From Trebouxia sp. TZW2008 (lineage: Eukaryota; Chlorophyta; Trebouxiophyceae; Trebouxiales; Trebouxiaceae), in assembly GCA_002118135.1 (NCBI GenBank), contig BDIU01000192.1, positions 460,040 to 524,039 on the forward strand: a stretch of 64,000 nt of DNA, in the 5' to 3' direction. Within the stretch, counting starts at the first letter, position 1. Each line of letters starts with the position of its first letter. Shown piece after piece: positions 26,072-38,100 of this stretch. A program made the position numbers and the translations under genes. The notes under the pieces are model-generated. The model was not told the origin of the DNA, made no database searches, and saw only the letters and a program-made list of their open reading frames with translations.

Positions 26072-29000
26072 ATGAAGCGCGCACCGAGTCTGCTGCATCG
26101 TGCATTTCGAAACCAGCAACACGCAACTTGGTGGCAATTGTCTAGCACCTGTACTTCAGAACGCCTTGCGTGTTCGAGCTCTGCGTATCTTGAGTGGCGT
26201 TCGCCGCTGCTCAAGCACTCGAGCAGTTCATCTTTGCCGCATCGCTCCTGCGCTGATGGCAGGCGCTCACACCATTCCTGCCTGATCTCTTCAGACCTAC
26301 ACACCAGCGCACAGCGCCAAGCGTCCAATGTCATTCAATTTCCACTTGCTCAGACTGGAGAGGGCATCAAAGAATGCGAACTGACTGAGTGGTTTGTCGA
26401 GGTGAATCTGATTGCAGAACACACCTGCATGCTGCACCCTCTACTTCCTCCGTGCTGCAAATGACGAAGATCAAATTGCAGCAAGGGAGCCGTGTGGAGG
26501 AATTTGAGAAAATATGTGAGGTCCAGAGTGACAAAGCAGCTGTTGAGATCACCAGCAGATATGCTGGGGTTATCAAGAAGCTGCATCACGTTCCTGGAGA
26601 TCTTGTACAAGTATGAACAGCTGACTGGGCTCGAACTCTTGTCATTACTGACTGCATGCTGCACACGCTGCGCTCCTTTGTGCGATCATCAGTCACCAAT
26701 CCCATCTTTGTGAGACTGGTAGCTGTTTGAGGCTTGATGTACTCCGCAAATCACAATCACAGTATTTCACGTCGACATTCTTCACTGTGCCTCAAGCTCT
26801 AGCAACTGCATGCAACAGGGAGCTTGCATTATGACTATTAGTCTGACCTGCTTTCAAAATTTCATAATGAATTCTCCTTGCACAAGGCGTGAGGCCACCT
26901 ATTGCGTTCTTGACCTTTCGTGGTTATCTGCAGGTGGGATCACCCTTGGTTGATATAGAAGTCACTGAGGATACCGCAACTCAGGATGGAGATGCAGTAC
27001 AGACAGAGGTGAGGTGACATCCTGCTTCCTTGGGCTTTGCAATGACATTGCTGGTTGTCAGCATGCTCAGCAATCAGTGACCCCATGCAAAAGCATCAAG
27101 ACAACACACAGACATTGTCAGATTTGCCATCGCAAATTACACTGCCCAAGACATGGCATTGTAGCATGCTGTTCAGGGCACTTGTCAAATATACATTGTC
27201 AAGAGCATATGCCTTGTCTGCCTGTTCAAATGCAATGTATTACTCTCGTCAAGCCTGATTGACCTGCCTTCAGAGCGCAGCGCAGCTCATGATCTGACTT
27301 TGCTCAAGCATGCATATTTTCACGGCAAGAATGTCACATCATCAGCCATCGCGTGGTTCTCCCAAACTTCTCTGCCATTGGCATTGTGTCCCGAATGCAG
27401 AGTGTTCCCCCACCCCCAACCCCCTCAGAGATTGACGCTGCCCCAGTGGCTAGTGTCAGGCAAAAGTCCCTGCCACGTTACAAGGTGTTTGCTTGGCTTT
27501 ATGAGGCAGCGCTTGAATAGATTTGTGTTCTGTGCAGAGCGTCCCCTCACCCCCACCCCCCTCAGAGATTGACGCCGCCCCAGTGGCTAGTGTCAGGCAA
27601 AAGTCCCCGCCAGGTTATAAGGTGTTTGCTTCCCCAGCCACCAAGCATCTGGCCAAGGAAAACAACATCAACTTGGCTTCAGTCACAGGCACTGGACCAG
27701 AGGGTCGCATCACTCGAGGTGAGAACTGTCACAGGGTTGATGCGGAGGGTTTCTGCCATGGTCCAAGCATGCATGCTGTCCTGTTCTGCTGATTTGCAAG
27801 CTGTTTGGGTTGCCTGACATGTGCTGGTCAATTTTGCAATTGGTAATTGTGGGTATGCTGGCTTGGTAAGTCAAGAGGAGTCTGATCTGGCGCATACATC
27901 GGCAGTGCCATAGCTTCAAGGCGTACACTGGCAGTGCTGAAGAGAGACATGCACAATTGCTGCTGCAGTTTCTGCTGTGACATGCTGTATGTGCAATTCC
28001 ATCACTGTGCATATCATGAAGTGGGCAGGCATTACGTCCACCCGCCAGCTTGCCGCGCAAAATTGATTGCATCAGGCAAGCCTGTGCATCTTTGGCAACA
28101 CAGTAGAGCAGGAAAGCTCCTGTTTGAGCACTCTAGGCTGAAAGAGCAGCCCTTGAGGAGAACTGACATGGTGAGAATGGCTAGCATTGTTCCTTGCACA
28201 GTCAACGGCGCAACTGCACCCACTCATGCAAGCTTCAAGGCCCAAACAGCTCTGAACAACATCAGAATGATTGCGATGGTCGTACACACATTCAACAGTC
28301 TGCAACAGGACATCTGCTCAACTACATATCATTTTCACAAGCTCGTATGGTCCTCAACAATCCTCAGCGCTTTCTGAGTAACTGCAGAGGATGTGCTGCT
28401 GGTGCTGGAGCAGCAAGCGCACTCTGCAGAGCAGGCCACTGAGGGCTCTTCAGATCAGCCCTCAGCGCCTACCTCCAGTAGTGAAGATCCAGCAACTGCC
28501 CCTGTCAGCCCCCTCAGGCCTCAACAGTCCAATGGTAAGAGCTTTCATTGCTGTCAAATCATGAGTTTACTCCATCATCCTGCTTTCAGTACTCACCCTG
28601 CTGAATGAGGAGAGTAGAGTGAGTAGAGCAGAGTCAGTACCAAATACCCATATTCATGCAGCTTTAAAAGCAATAGCAGACACCCTTCCCTCCTGTAAAA
28701 GCCAATATACATTTATCTCCTCAAAATCAAGTACTATGCCAAGATGCTGCGGCAATCGGCAGTGAATTGGCACTATATACGAAATGTTATAACCATGAGC
28801 GGATTGGAAGCTCATGGGTCTGCACTTTTGTACGCTTTTGATTCTCATGCTCATCAGCTGATATATTGCTCCAGGCAGCAGCATAGAGGCCCCTGCAAGC
28901 AAGAACGGAGCCAAACCCAGCAGCGGATTGCACTCACAATCCACTATCATACCTCTCAGAGGGTATAAGCGCGCTATGGTGAAGAGCATGGCGGCGGCAG

Positions 29001-30878
29001 GCCAGATTCCCCACTTTCATCTGTGTGATGAGCTGGATATGCAAGCCATGATGAAACTGCGCAACAGGCTCAGGGATGACTCAGTGCTGCAAGGAGTGCA
29101 CCTGACTTTCCTTCCTGTCATGATCAAGGTATGGTCAAGAGGATCATATGCAGGTTGTCAAGTTCGGTCTTGATTGCATCAACATACTTAAACTTGGTCA
29201 AGTCCTGTGACACACAATCAGACTTGTCGCTTGGTCAAAATGAGAGATGACCAACCGACCAGATGCCTCACTTTCATCTGTGTGACGAGCTGGATATGCA
29301 AGCCATGATGAAACTGCGTAACAGCCTCAGGGATGACTCAGTGCTCCAAGGTCTGCGCCTCACCTTCCTTCCTGTCACGATCAAGGTATAGTCAAATGTG
29401 ATGACTGATGAGTGTGAAACATGTGTATGACTCAGTGCTGCAGGGAGTGCACCTCACCTTCCTTCCTGTTATGATCAAGGTACCTATTTTGCTGGCAATC
29501 ACTGAGTGCAGAAAATCTGCATGACTCAGCAATGAAAGCCTGGGGCTGTGTTGAGAATAATGCCAATGCCTTCTTCAAACAATTCATACTATTTTGTTGT
29601 TGGCAATCGTTTGCAGTGCATGCAGTATTTGTGCCACTAATGGTAAAATTGCTGCTGTAAAGATTCCAGGTCTGATCTTCAACCCATTAGACCGACTGAT
29701 AAGGCACATGCACAAAGCATTGACTGGGTGCATCCACCAGGAAGCTGCGTCAGCTGGGCGGATTTCCTTGCTACTGTACTTCTTGTATGTCTCAACCATC
29801 AGAAAGCGAGGGCTTGAAAGAATGAAAAGCAAAAGGCCTTTTTCTTGTTTGCAGGCATTGTCAGTGGCGCTAGAGGAGTTCCCAATAGTCAACAGCAGCC
29901 TGAACGACAAGGCAGATGCATTGCTGCAGCACGCCTCCCACAACATAGGAGTAGCCATGGCAACCCCCTCGGGGTTGGTGGTCCCCAACCTCAAGGATGT
30001 GCAGAAACGCAATGTGGCAAGCATTGCTGCTGAGCTTGTGAGGCTGCAGAAGGATGCAGCGATAGGCAGGGTGAATCAGTCAGACGTCACAGGAGGCACC
30101 ATCAGCATCTCAAACATTGGTAAGGTGATTGTTGGACCTACTGCTTGACTGGTTGAGAAGGTTTGGTAAGGTTCACTTGCTCTATAACATTGATTGAAAA
30201 GGCACAGAATGCGATAGGCAGGTTGAACCAGTCTGACGTCACTAGAGGCACCATCAGTATCTCTATATTGGTGAGACTGCAAATGTACTTATTGCATGAG
30301 TGCTTGAGAAGTTTGATAAAATTCACTTCCTCTATGGCATTGATTTGAAAGACGCAGAAGTTGACGCGTTCAGAAGCTTGCTCTACTTTGAGTGACACCG
30401 AGTCTCCTGGCTTGAAACGTCTGCTGTGTGTGACGGCATTGTCAGATAGCAAGCACCTATATGCTTTCCACATAAAAGCTACTTCCACCATATTAGCATG
30501 AGGCAGGGTTGAACATCAGCCCATCTGACACAACAGGAGGAGAAGTTTGCCAGGCTTTGCTTTCTGGAGCCTTAGCATAGGGTGATGTGAGGCTAGGAAC
30601 AGCACATTACAAGCTTGCGCTGGTTTGATGCAGGCACAATCGGTGGGACATACGCCACCCCTCTTGTCAACCCCCCTGAAGTGGCCATTGTGGCCTTGGG
30701 CAAAGTCAGGTATCTGCCAAGATTTGCACCAGATGGAGAAGTCGAAAAGGCAGCTCTATTGAACATCAGCTGGGGTGCGGATCACAGGGTGCTCGATGGT
30801 GCAACTTTGGCTGAGTTCAGCAACAAATGGAAGCAATACATTGAGCAGCCGGACAGACTGCTGCTGCGCCTGACATGA
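26072..30878 (+). CDS. DBT: Branched-chain 2-oxoacid dehydrogenase E2 (dihydrolipoyl transacylase), mitochondrial
   Basis: Core acyltransferase of the mitochondrial BCKDH complex (Leu, Ile, Val catabolism). Exons: 26072-26401, 26482-26610, 26934-27008, 27538-27718, 28388-28534, 28911-29128, 29855-30119 and 30634-30878. All phases agree and give 529 residues. The first about 85 residues are Arg/Ser-rich, a mitochondrial presequence. The lipoyl domain starts VIQFPLAQTGEGIKE, with the lipoyl lysine in EVQSDKAAVEI (about K128). The E3/E1-binding domain is SPATKHLAKENNINL ... GPEGRITREDVL. The catalytic core starts VIPLRG-like (IIPLRGYKRAMVKSM) and ends with the DHRVLDG motif (His about 499, Asp about 503). 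IPHFHLCDE and GTIGGTYATPLVNPPE favour BCKDH over the pyruvate or oxoglutarate E2. The exon 6 acceptor (28910/28911) has a weak pyrimidine tract. Confidence 0.95.
27396..27493 (+). repeat. Exon ghost: upstream copy of the start of DBT exon 4
   Basis: The first about 90 bp of exon 4, with its GCAG acceptor, are repeated about 140 bp upstream with few changes (SEIDAAPVASVRQKS is identical). The copy then diverges after KVFAW and has no usable donor. Confidence 0.9.
29252..29479 (+). repeat. Exon ghosts: two downstream copies of DBT exon 6, progressively shortened
   Basis: Copy 2 (about 29257-29385) repeats PHFHLCDELDMQAMMKLRN to ..TIK and keeps an AAG/GTATAG donor. Copy 3 (about 29428-29479) keeps only DSVLQGVHLTFLPVMIK and an AAG/GTACCT donor. 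The real exon (28911-29128) is the only one with an acceptor in phase. Homology is lost from the 5' side while the donor side is kept. Confidence 0.9.
30203..30275 (+). repeat. Exon ghost: downstream copy of the end of DBT exon 7
   Basis: A diverged copy of the last about 65 bp of exon 7 (AIGRLNQSDVTRGTISIS) ends at a GTGAGA donor-like site. Preceding intronic bases around GGTTGAGAAGGTTTGGTAAG are also repeated nearby (about 30150 and 30300). Confidence 0.85.
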
Positions 30879-31419
30879 AGGGTGTCAGATCACTTGCATC
30901 TGCAGGCTAAAGATGCTGTGCATGGCGTAGATGACAGCAAGTATCAATGTGCATCTGACTGACAAAGAGCTTGACAGGTTGTATAAGCATGCTGTATGGC
31001 GGCATGGTGCATCTGGCTTACAGTTCGTCAGCTCGACCTGTCCACTATAAATTTCATTGTGTAGTCAAGCACTGCAAACGCAGAACGTTAAGACAAAGTC
31101 GTTGCAAACGTCATTCTCTGCACCCTGCCCTGCTGAAATGACACGAAGCAAGCACTTACGCTCAATTAACATTGGACCTCTAGCTACAGCACACATTGAA
31201 AAGGACAATGCCATCAGCATGAATGGAGACAGCACTGCAGTGCTTGTTGCAAGCTTGCAGATGGTGCCTGCTGTATAGCATCTCAACCCAGCTATCCGAC
31301 ATGACGACAACTAGCTGTCAGTGCAAGACTTGCACTGATGATGTTGCATGCAGCAGCAGATACAATGCATGCGCAGCAGCATCCATGCATAGTGTCAAAT
31401 GTCAGTACAAGCTGATTGA
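30879..31419. other. Convergent intergenic region between DBT and ATP synthase delta
   Basis: This holds the 3' ends of two convergent genes. No extra coding frame or repeat was recognised. Confidence 0.4.
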
Positions 31420-32183
31420 TCAGATGGCAGCATTCATGGCTGAGTAAACCTCTACTCCTATTTGTGCAGCTGCAATTTCATAGTCATCTGATTTGCCACC
31501 TCCCTGAAGCTGTGCAAGCTTGGCTGTGTATTCTTGCAGTCCAGCTCTGACTGCATCTGTGTCAAACTCATCAAGCTTGAACGCCTCCACAGCCACAACA
31601 TCTGTTGTTGAGTCGGCATGTACAAACGCATAGCCACTGCTGACAAAATATTTCTCTATATCTTTGTCCATCTCATTGTGGACGGTGATTACACCAGGGC
31701 GAAGCTGTGCAACTGTTGCTACGTGACCAGGCATGGCACCAAAATCTCCTGTGACCGCTGGCAGCAAGACCAAGTCCACCTACAGGGCAATGCTCGCCAT
31801 AAGAAGGCATGCAAAAGTGCTTAATCGCATGTCCTGCGTGCGTGATGTCAGAGATGCTTGGTACGCGTGCAGCATCACATGATTGTCTCGTCCTGCACGT
31901 GCATCACCTTTTTGCCCTTCGCAATCTGCTCGTGGGGAAGGTAAAAGTTGAAGGTCAACTTGTCAGGAACACTTGAAGGAGCGTCCTTAACTTCTTTCTG
32001 CTCCTTCGGTAGAAAGTCTGTTGGAAAGCTTGGCTTCGCCATTGTGCTGGGCACAAACTTGACGAACTTGTCACTGAAAGCCTTTGGAAGAGCCTCATCG
32101 TCTTGACGGGCGATCGCTGAGGTGCTGATGCTTCGTAGTGCTAGAGTACGTCGCGACAATCCGCGCGCCGCTTGCCGCAGCAT
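31420..32183 (-). CDS. ATP16: ATP synthase F1 subunit delta, mitochondrial (bacterial epsilon homologue)
   Basis: Central-stalk subunit that couples gamma to the c-ring of the mitochondrial F1Fo ATP synthase. Two exons on the minus strand, 31908-32183 and 31420-31779, joined in phase 0, give 211 residues. The N-terminus (MLRQAARGLSRRTLALRS) is an Arg-rich amphipathic mitochondrial presequence. The beta-sandwich domain shows LTFNFYLPHEQI, VDLVLLPAVTGDFGAMPGH, VAQLRPGVITVH and KYFVSSGYAFVHAD, matching plant and algal delta. The C-terminal helices end EIAAAQIGVEVYSAMN. Length is close to the plant protein, which carries a long N-terminal extension. It is divergent from the acid phosphatase gene, with 575 bp between start codons. 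Convergent with DBT, another mitochondrial gene. Confidence 0.94.
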
Positions 32184-32758
32184 CTTGGTGTGCTGCTTGA
32201 TTGTTCGGCACGATTCTGGATTCGGTAGCGCAGCGATGGCAGAGGGCAAAGGGTTGTCAACTATTGTGCCTGAGCCCGGCTGCAACTAGTATTCTTCTTC
32301 AGGCTGGGTCTTCCTGCAAAAGGCTTCGTTGCTTTACCTTGCCTTGTGAGCGAATGCTGTACATGGAGAGTGAAATCTCATTTATACAAGCCTCTAAATC
32401 CCTTGTTAACAGCCGTAGTATTAACCTTTAGCGATTTGATGATGATGGCCATGGCACAAAACCATTGACCTCATGAACATTGGATGGCAAAAGTCAGTCC
32501 GCCACACAGCTATGCATGATGCATGTATGTTATGATGCATGCATGTATGATTTGTTTGATTGCACATGTCGTAATGCCAGCATCTTTCGTAGAGCAACAA
32601 TACGCATGCAAGCAGCATATGCTGTGCATGCTGCATGGTCTGATCTTATGTAAACCCACTGCGCCGCACTTGGTACTAGTGTTTTGCTGCGCAAGCCTAT
32701 GCGCGCAAGCGCATTCTGACTCGATCGTTCTGATACAAGCGTTGTGTCACCGTAGTTC
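32184..32758. other. Bidirectional promoter region (ATP synthase delta / acid phosphatase)
   Basis: The two start codons face away from each other across this gap, so both promoters lie here. There is a run of TGCATG/CATGCA words at about 32512-32545. No TATA box was assigned. Confidence 0.45.
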
Positions 32759-34674
32759 ATGACTGACGAGGAAAACACCGTGAAGGGGTCCTTGCAACTA
32801 GAGGCCACGGAGCCCTTGTTGTCTCGCGGAGAAAGGATACGTGAAGTTATCTGTGGCCAGAATGGGTTGCTGGCTTGGGCCTGCTTCAGCACATTCCTGG
32901 CATTCGTATTTGGAGCAACACTGGTCAGAACAGAGCCAGATCTTGCTGCATCACAGCATGTCATGTCAAATGCGAAGCAATGAAACGCCGTTTTGAATGT
33001 CTGCGGCTGCCAGGCTGCCAGATTGCTCCAGCAATTGGTGTATTGCAGGCCATGGTGTTCTTTAGCGAGAAGCGGTTTGCTCAGCCAAATTGTCTGTATG
33101 CTCTTGGCGGTGGTGAAGTTGTAGATGGCAGCTTCCCAGAGCCACGTATACTGTCTGCATCCTGTCGAACAGAGTACAGGCAATATTTTGTGCGTAAGCA
33201 TAGCTTTCATGCTTGCAAACAAGCCTGCATGTACAACATTGATTTGCTCAAAATAATGTTTGCTCCAGGCTGGACAGTATCAGAGGGACGTCCAGACAGC
33301 CATCAATGCAGCTGGAATGTACTTTGACAGCATAAGAGATGTGAATCGATCCCAAATTATTGTCTTTGACATTGATGAGACCGCATTGTCCAATCTACCG
33401 GTAAGCCATGACATGCACGCTCCTGTGGCATTTAGTGCACTGCGCTGTGTGAGTATATGCACAAGCTGCATCACACAATCCTCCGCAGCTTTTGCTGACT
33501 ATACTCAACATCAATCTTCTGACCAAGGGCATGGTACCACGGCAAGGAAGTCGCATGCATAGCAAAGGTCAAATGCAGCCATGCAGCATCTGCCAAAGCT
33601 TGCAACAGCGTTGTCGTTCACAACCAGGCAGCACTCACAGGCTGCTTGTACCCAAAATAGCTACACTGATGCTGCTTGATAGCATAGTTGAGTACGTTTA
33701 GATTACTACATATCTACAGATAATCATGTAGATGCAGATGCAAGCAAAGAGACAGATGCGTCTTTCATTCCGCAACCAGTGTTGTGTGTGATGGCAGGAA
33801 TGGCAGGATCATCAGCTAGCTGGCAAGGCTGAGACTGATCTTGCAAGAAGGTAGCTCTCTGTCCTTGACATGCTCCAGCAGCCTGCAGTCGTTTGCTATG
33901 TCAATCATTGTCTTCAGCATTACCATTATCGGTGCCAGCATCATCATCTGCACTGTCATCATTGCTGTTGTTGCTCCTATCACGGTCTTAGTTTAAAACA
34001 TCGGCATGATGGTAAACACACATGTGGTGCAGGGCGTGGCAGGAAGAAGGCAATGCACCTGCGCTGTTGCCAACAAGGTCACTGTATCTTGCCCTGTATC
34101 AGCAGGGCTATACAGTCACTTTCATTACTGGCAGGTGAGCTTTTGTCTCGTGTCATGTCTACTGCAAGATATTGTTTGGCCCAATGCGCATTGTAGAGCA
34201 TCAGCCTGTGACGCATGATTTGGTGGCTGCGCATGGCACTGCAAGCAGAACTTGCATGCAAGCTGTCCAGTCCTGAAGCTGAGGTTTGAATGCAGAATTG
34301 CACTTCATATGCTTCACATTAACTTCTCAAGCTCATGACAGCAAGATAGCCTTCACTAGATGTCATTGCACTGCAGGCACGACACTGGCAACAATCGCCA
34401 GGCCACAGCAAGCAACCTAGAAGCCGCAGGCTACGGTACAGAATGCAGTGATCCCAATGCAAGCTCCAGCAGAGCATGCTATTTGCAATTGGACATGCGT
34501 GATGAGGATGACACTCGCTTGGCGTCTGTGTACAAACCAGACAGGAGAGCCAGATTGGAGTCACAAGGCTATGTTATAGCCGGCAGCTTTGGGGATCAGT
34601 GGTCGGATTTGGCTGGCACTTCACCTGCTGTAGCTTCATTCAAGCTGCCCAACCCCATGTACTACATCCTTTAG
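32759..34674 (+). CDS. Class B (HAD subfamily IIIB) acid phosphatase, single N-terminal membrane anchor
   Basis: HAD-type phosphohydrolase related to plant acid phosphatase/vegetative storage proteins. Exons: 32759-32923, 33049-33189, 33269-33400, 33798-33850, 34033-34134 and 34377-34674. Phases agree and give 296 residues. A short cytosolic head (TEPLLSRGERIRE) is followed by one hydrophobic segment (LLAWACFSTFLAFVFGATL), consistent with a signal anchor and a lumenal or extracellular catalytic domain. HAD motif I is IIVFDIDETALSNLP (nucleophile D136, acid D138). Motif II is GYTVTFITGR. The later motifs are YKPDRRARLESQGY and GSFGDQWSDL. The end, FKLPNPMYYI, is the family signature. The donors after exons 1 (GTCAGA) and 2 (GTGCGT) are weak but are the only ones that keep phase. 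The substrate is not known. Confidence 0.9.
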
Positions 34675-35136
34675 GGGAAAGGCCTTTGTGGCGTTGCGTT
34701 GCTGATAGCCAATTTGGCTCTGTACTATTGGAATACGATCTGAGGACCGCCCTGAGCTTGACGAATCTTTGCGTGAGCCAGACACAAGCATCACTGCACA
34801 GAGTCATCTTGCTCAAGGTACAGTGAACTGTTAGACACATTTCAGCAGAAATGCTAAATATAAGGGCATGTAGCCTCAAATGCTGTCTTGCAACGCTCGT
34901 TTGCTCTGGGCTTCATCTACTCCCTGCATATCACATTTTCACATTTCGCTGCGTGAACACCGTTCTGTGCCCCAGGACTGACTGAACACTTTAAGAAAAA
35001 CTGCACTTTGTGACACACTTGATTTCATGACCCAGGTCTGGTGACAATTCATCCGTGCCTGTATGGCCCAGAGCAAGAAGTGAGCAAAGCATGGCCTTCG
35101 CGAACACATCGCAGATCTAGTAGACGCCTGTTGAGC
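34675..35136. other. Intergenic region between acid phosphatase and CFAP44
   Basis: Tandem arrangement: 3' end of the phosphatase gene and promoter of CFAP44. Nothing else recognised. Confidence 0.4.
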
Positions 35137-38100
35137 ATGGACCCTCCGCAGCAACAGGTTCGTCAGCATTTGATTGCCGAAGCCTCTCGAGGCACGCGTG
35201 TCGGCACAGCGAAGTGATTGATCAAAGCCTGCTGGTGCTTGCAGGAGGATCTGCACGAGCCGCAGCCACAGGCTCTACCGTATGCTGCGGCTGTTGCAGA
35301 TCCCGATCTTGCAAACAACGCTGCTCACGTAGACTCAGGCATTGACAATGGCTTGGCAACAGCTGCAGCGACTGATCGGGCAGATGTTGCTTACACTCAG
35401 CCAGGGGAGGAGGCCTCAACAGCGTTCACTGATGCTGGTCAGGGGCAGCAAGGAGCCCCTACAGCGTCACCACCAGCTGGGGCTTCTAGCACCGCTGCGT
35501 CTGATGCTGGACACAAAGCTGTCAATAAAGTATGACAGAGCATACTTTGCTTACAAAATGCGAGTTGCACAGCATCTGTGCATTTTGATGTGCGGCTTTG
35601 AGCCTCAAAACCTTAGCTCCTGCAAGCAGCCCTGAATCTGTTTGTGCTGCATCACTCGCTGACAGTTCCAGTGCACATCAATCTGCTATGTTCCTCAGCA
35701 GTGTCCTGTCATTTGCCTGCAGGAGACAGCAACAAACCAGTTGCCAGCTGACTCCCTTCTCATGCAAAGTCTGCTTTCCTTTGACAGCCAGAAGCGCAAC
35801 AACATCCACCTGCTTGATGACAATACGCTGCTCACATCAGCTGGGACAAACGTGATTTTGCTGGACCAGAGGACTTGTGTACCTCGGTTCATTTCTACAC
35901 CTGTCACAGGAGGCATTGGAGCTATAGCAGCATCTGCTGACCGCAGGCAAGCTTTCACAGCCTATTCATTATCAGATGTGACTGTTACTCTTGGGCCTAT
36001 GCCACAAGCACTTGGCATTCAGGACTTCTGTTCTCTTGAGATTTGTGAAGCTTGCCCTACATGCAAAGCAAGCAAAGCTTCAGCCCTCCAGCTGCAGTGA
36101 CCAGTTGATGAATGGGAGCACACCTGCAAAAAGCACTCTAAGTGCGACATAACCTCACTTGCAAAACACATTCAGATCAGGGGCGTTAGCAGAGTCCAAA
36201 CCACAGTCTTGTTTCTGGGGCTGTGCCTTCACAGCGTGTCAGTTTGCATTCAGATTTTTTGTAGTCGGCGAGAAGAGCCGCCACGGTGCTCCAAAGTTGT
36301 ACATTTACCAGTACCCCAGCTTGACTCTGGAACAGACCCTGGAGCGCGGCACTGAGCAGGCTTATTCAGCAGCTGCATTCAATCAGGCAGGAGACAGACT
36401 GGCGACTGTTGGTTCCTTCCCAGACTTCATGCTGACCCTTTGGGACTGGAAGTCAGGAAGCACACTGTTGCGCAGCAAGGCGTTCTCTCAAGAGGTGTAC
36501 TCGGTGTCATTCTGTCCCTACACAGATGGAGCCCTTGTCACTTCAGGTAAACACAACTCCAATTGACACTTTCATTGACCATGACTACAACTGGGCAAAC
36601 AGCCTGTAAAGAAAGTGATGTAGTCATGACTAGGTCAATGGCGCGTGTATTGATATAATTACCGACCTAGTTTAGGATGACTGACAGTTATGTGGTGCAG
36701 GCACTGGGCACATTCGATTCTGGAGCATGGCACGCACCTTCACAGGGCTGAAGCTGCAAGGCAACATTGGCAAGTTTGGCAATGAGGAGCTGAGCGATGT
36801 GTCAGGCTATACACATCTGCCTGATGGCAAGGTATGCCTGTCTTTCACTGTCCACACCTCTTCATCCTGTGAACAACGGCTCCTGGTATTCAACTTTGCC
36901 CTCTGGTAGACGCAAGCATCTGCACCTGCTTCTCACACCTGTTTCCTACATCTGAGCCTGCATTGCCGCCTGCCAAAGGCAGCATCATGAGCTGCAGGGC
37001 GATTGAGTCCATGCATTCCAACACATCACTGTTGTCTTTTGTTCCTCGAATGAGCTCGTTGATCATGCCTACTCCTGTCCTGCCATTAAATTCTGGGGCA
37101 CAGAGAAATGCCTCTTGACATGAATCTTGTTAATGCATTTCAACGTTCTCAACTTACATTGATTAATATGTGAAACAGTTGCATACCACGTCTGAAGCAT
37201 TTGCTTTGATTTCTTGCGCTTTCACAGTTCCCGCTGCATCTCAGCAATTGACACCGCAAAACACTTGTGTAGCATGTTGTGTGCTGTGTATGGCACCCTC
37301 AATGCTTTTATCTCAGGTACTGTGTGGGGCAGAGAACGGCAGCCTGCTGATGTGGAGTGGCGGCTTGATCAAGTTTGTAGTGCGCATGAGCGCTGACAAG
37401 CCATGTCATCAAGGGGCTGTTTCTGTGATTCTCACTGAGCACAACAAGAAGAGAGTCCTCACTGCTGGCAATGATGGGTATGTCTGGCGTCCACGCCAAT
37501 TCTACATTCATGTGTGGCAAACCGCTGACAGCACATTACCATTGAAGGGTGTGTGGCTTGTTGTCGTGTCATGAGCTTGCTATCCTGGCAAGGCTTTGGG
37601 CGTCAGCATCTGCTGAATGTTCATCCTGATGATCACAACAACAAGGCAATGAAGTCACCTTGTTTGCAAACGCTTCCTGACCAGTGAGCCCCATTTGACT
37701 GATCCCTTGCTTTTGCAACTATGCCGCCTTTCTCACGCTCACTGCCCACTGACTGAGCCCAAAATTTGAGGCGAGTTGCGTGCTACCTGACTTTGCAACT
37801 GGCTCTGGTCAAGGAGTCATGCCAGTTCAGCTGATCAACCAGCATGACTGATCCGCAGTATTGTCACGCTATGGAATTTCCTTTGCCTCTTGGCTCTCAA
37901 CATGCCATCTCAGCTTGTTCACCAGCGTGACTGATCTGTAGGTTTGGCAGGCTGTCAGAAAACCCCTGCCCCCTGGCGTTTGACCTGCCATCTTAGCTCA
38001 ATCACCACCATAACTGATCCGCAGGTTTGTGAGGCTGTGGGACCCTCTAGCTGCCAACCGAAGCAAACTCACAAAATACCCTACAACATGCGCATACACC

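Noticed and set aside
25690..26334. Long open frame (214 codons) on the minus strand
   Set aside because: It overlaps DBT exon 1 in antisense and shows no motif; the DBT reading has a presequence and a lipoyl domain.
30138..30491. Minus-strand frame with RRFKPGDSVSLKV, similar to retroelement integrase tails
   Set aside because: Too short and isolated; no reverse transcriptase or integrase core nearby, and it overlaps a DBT intron ghost.
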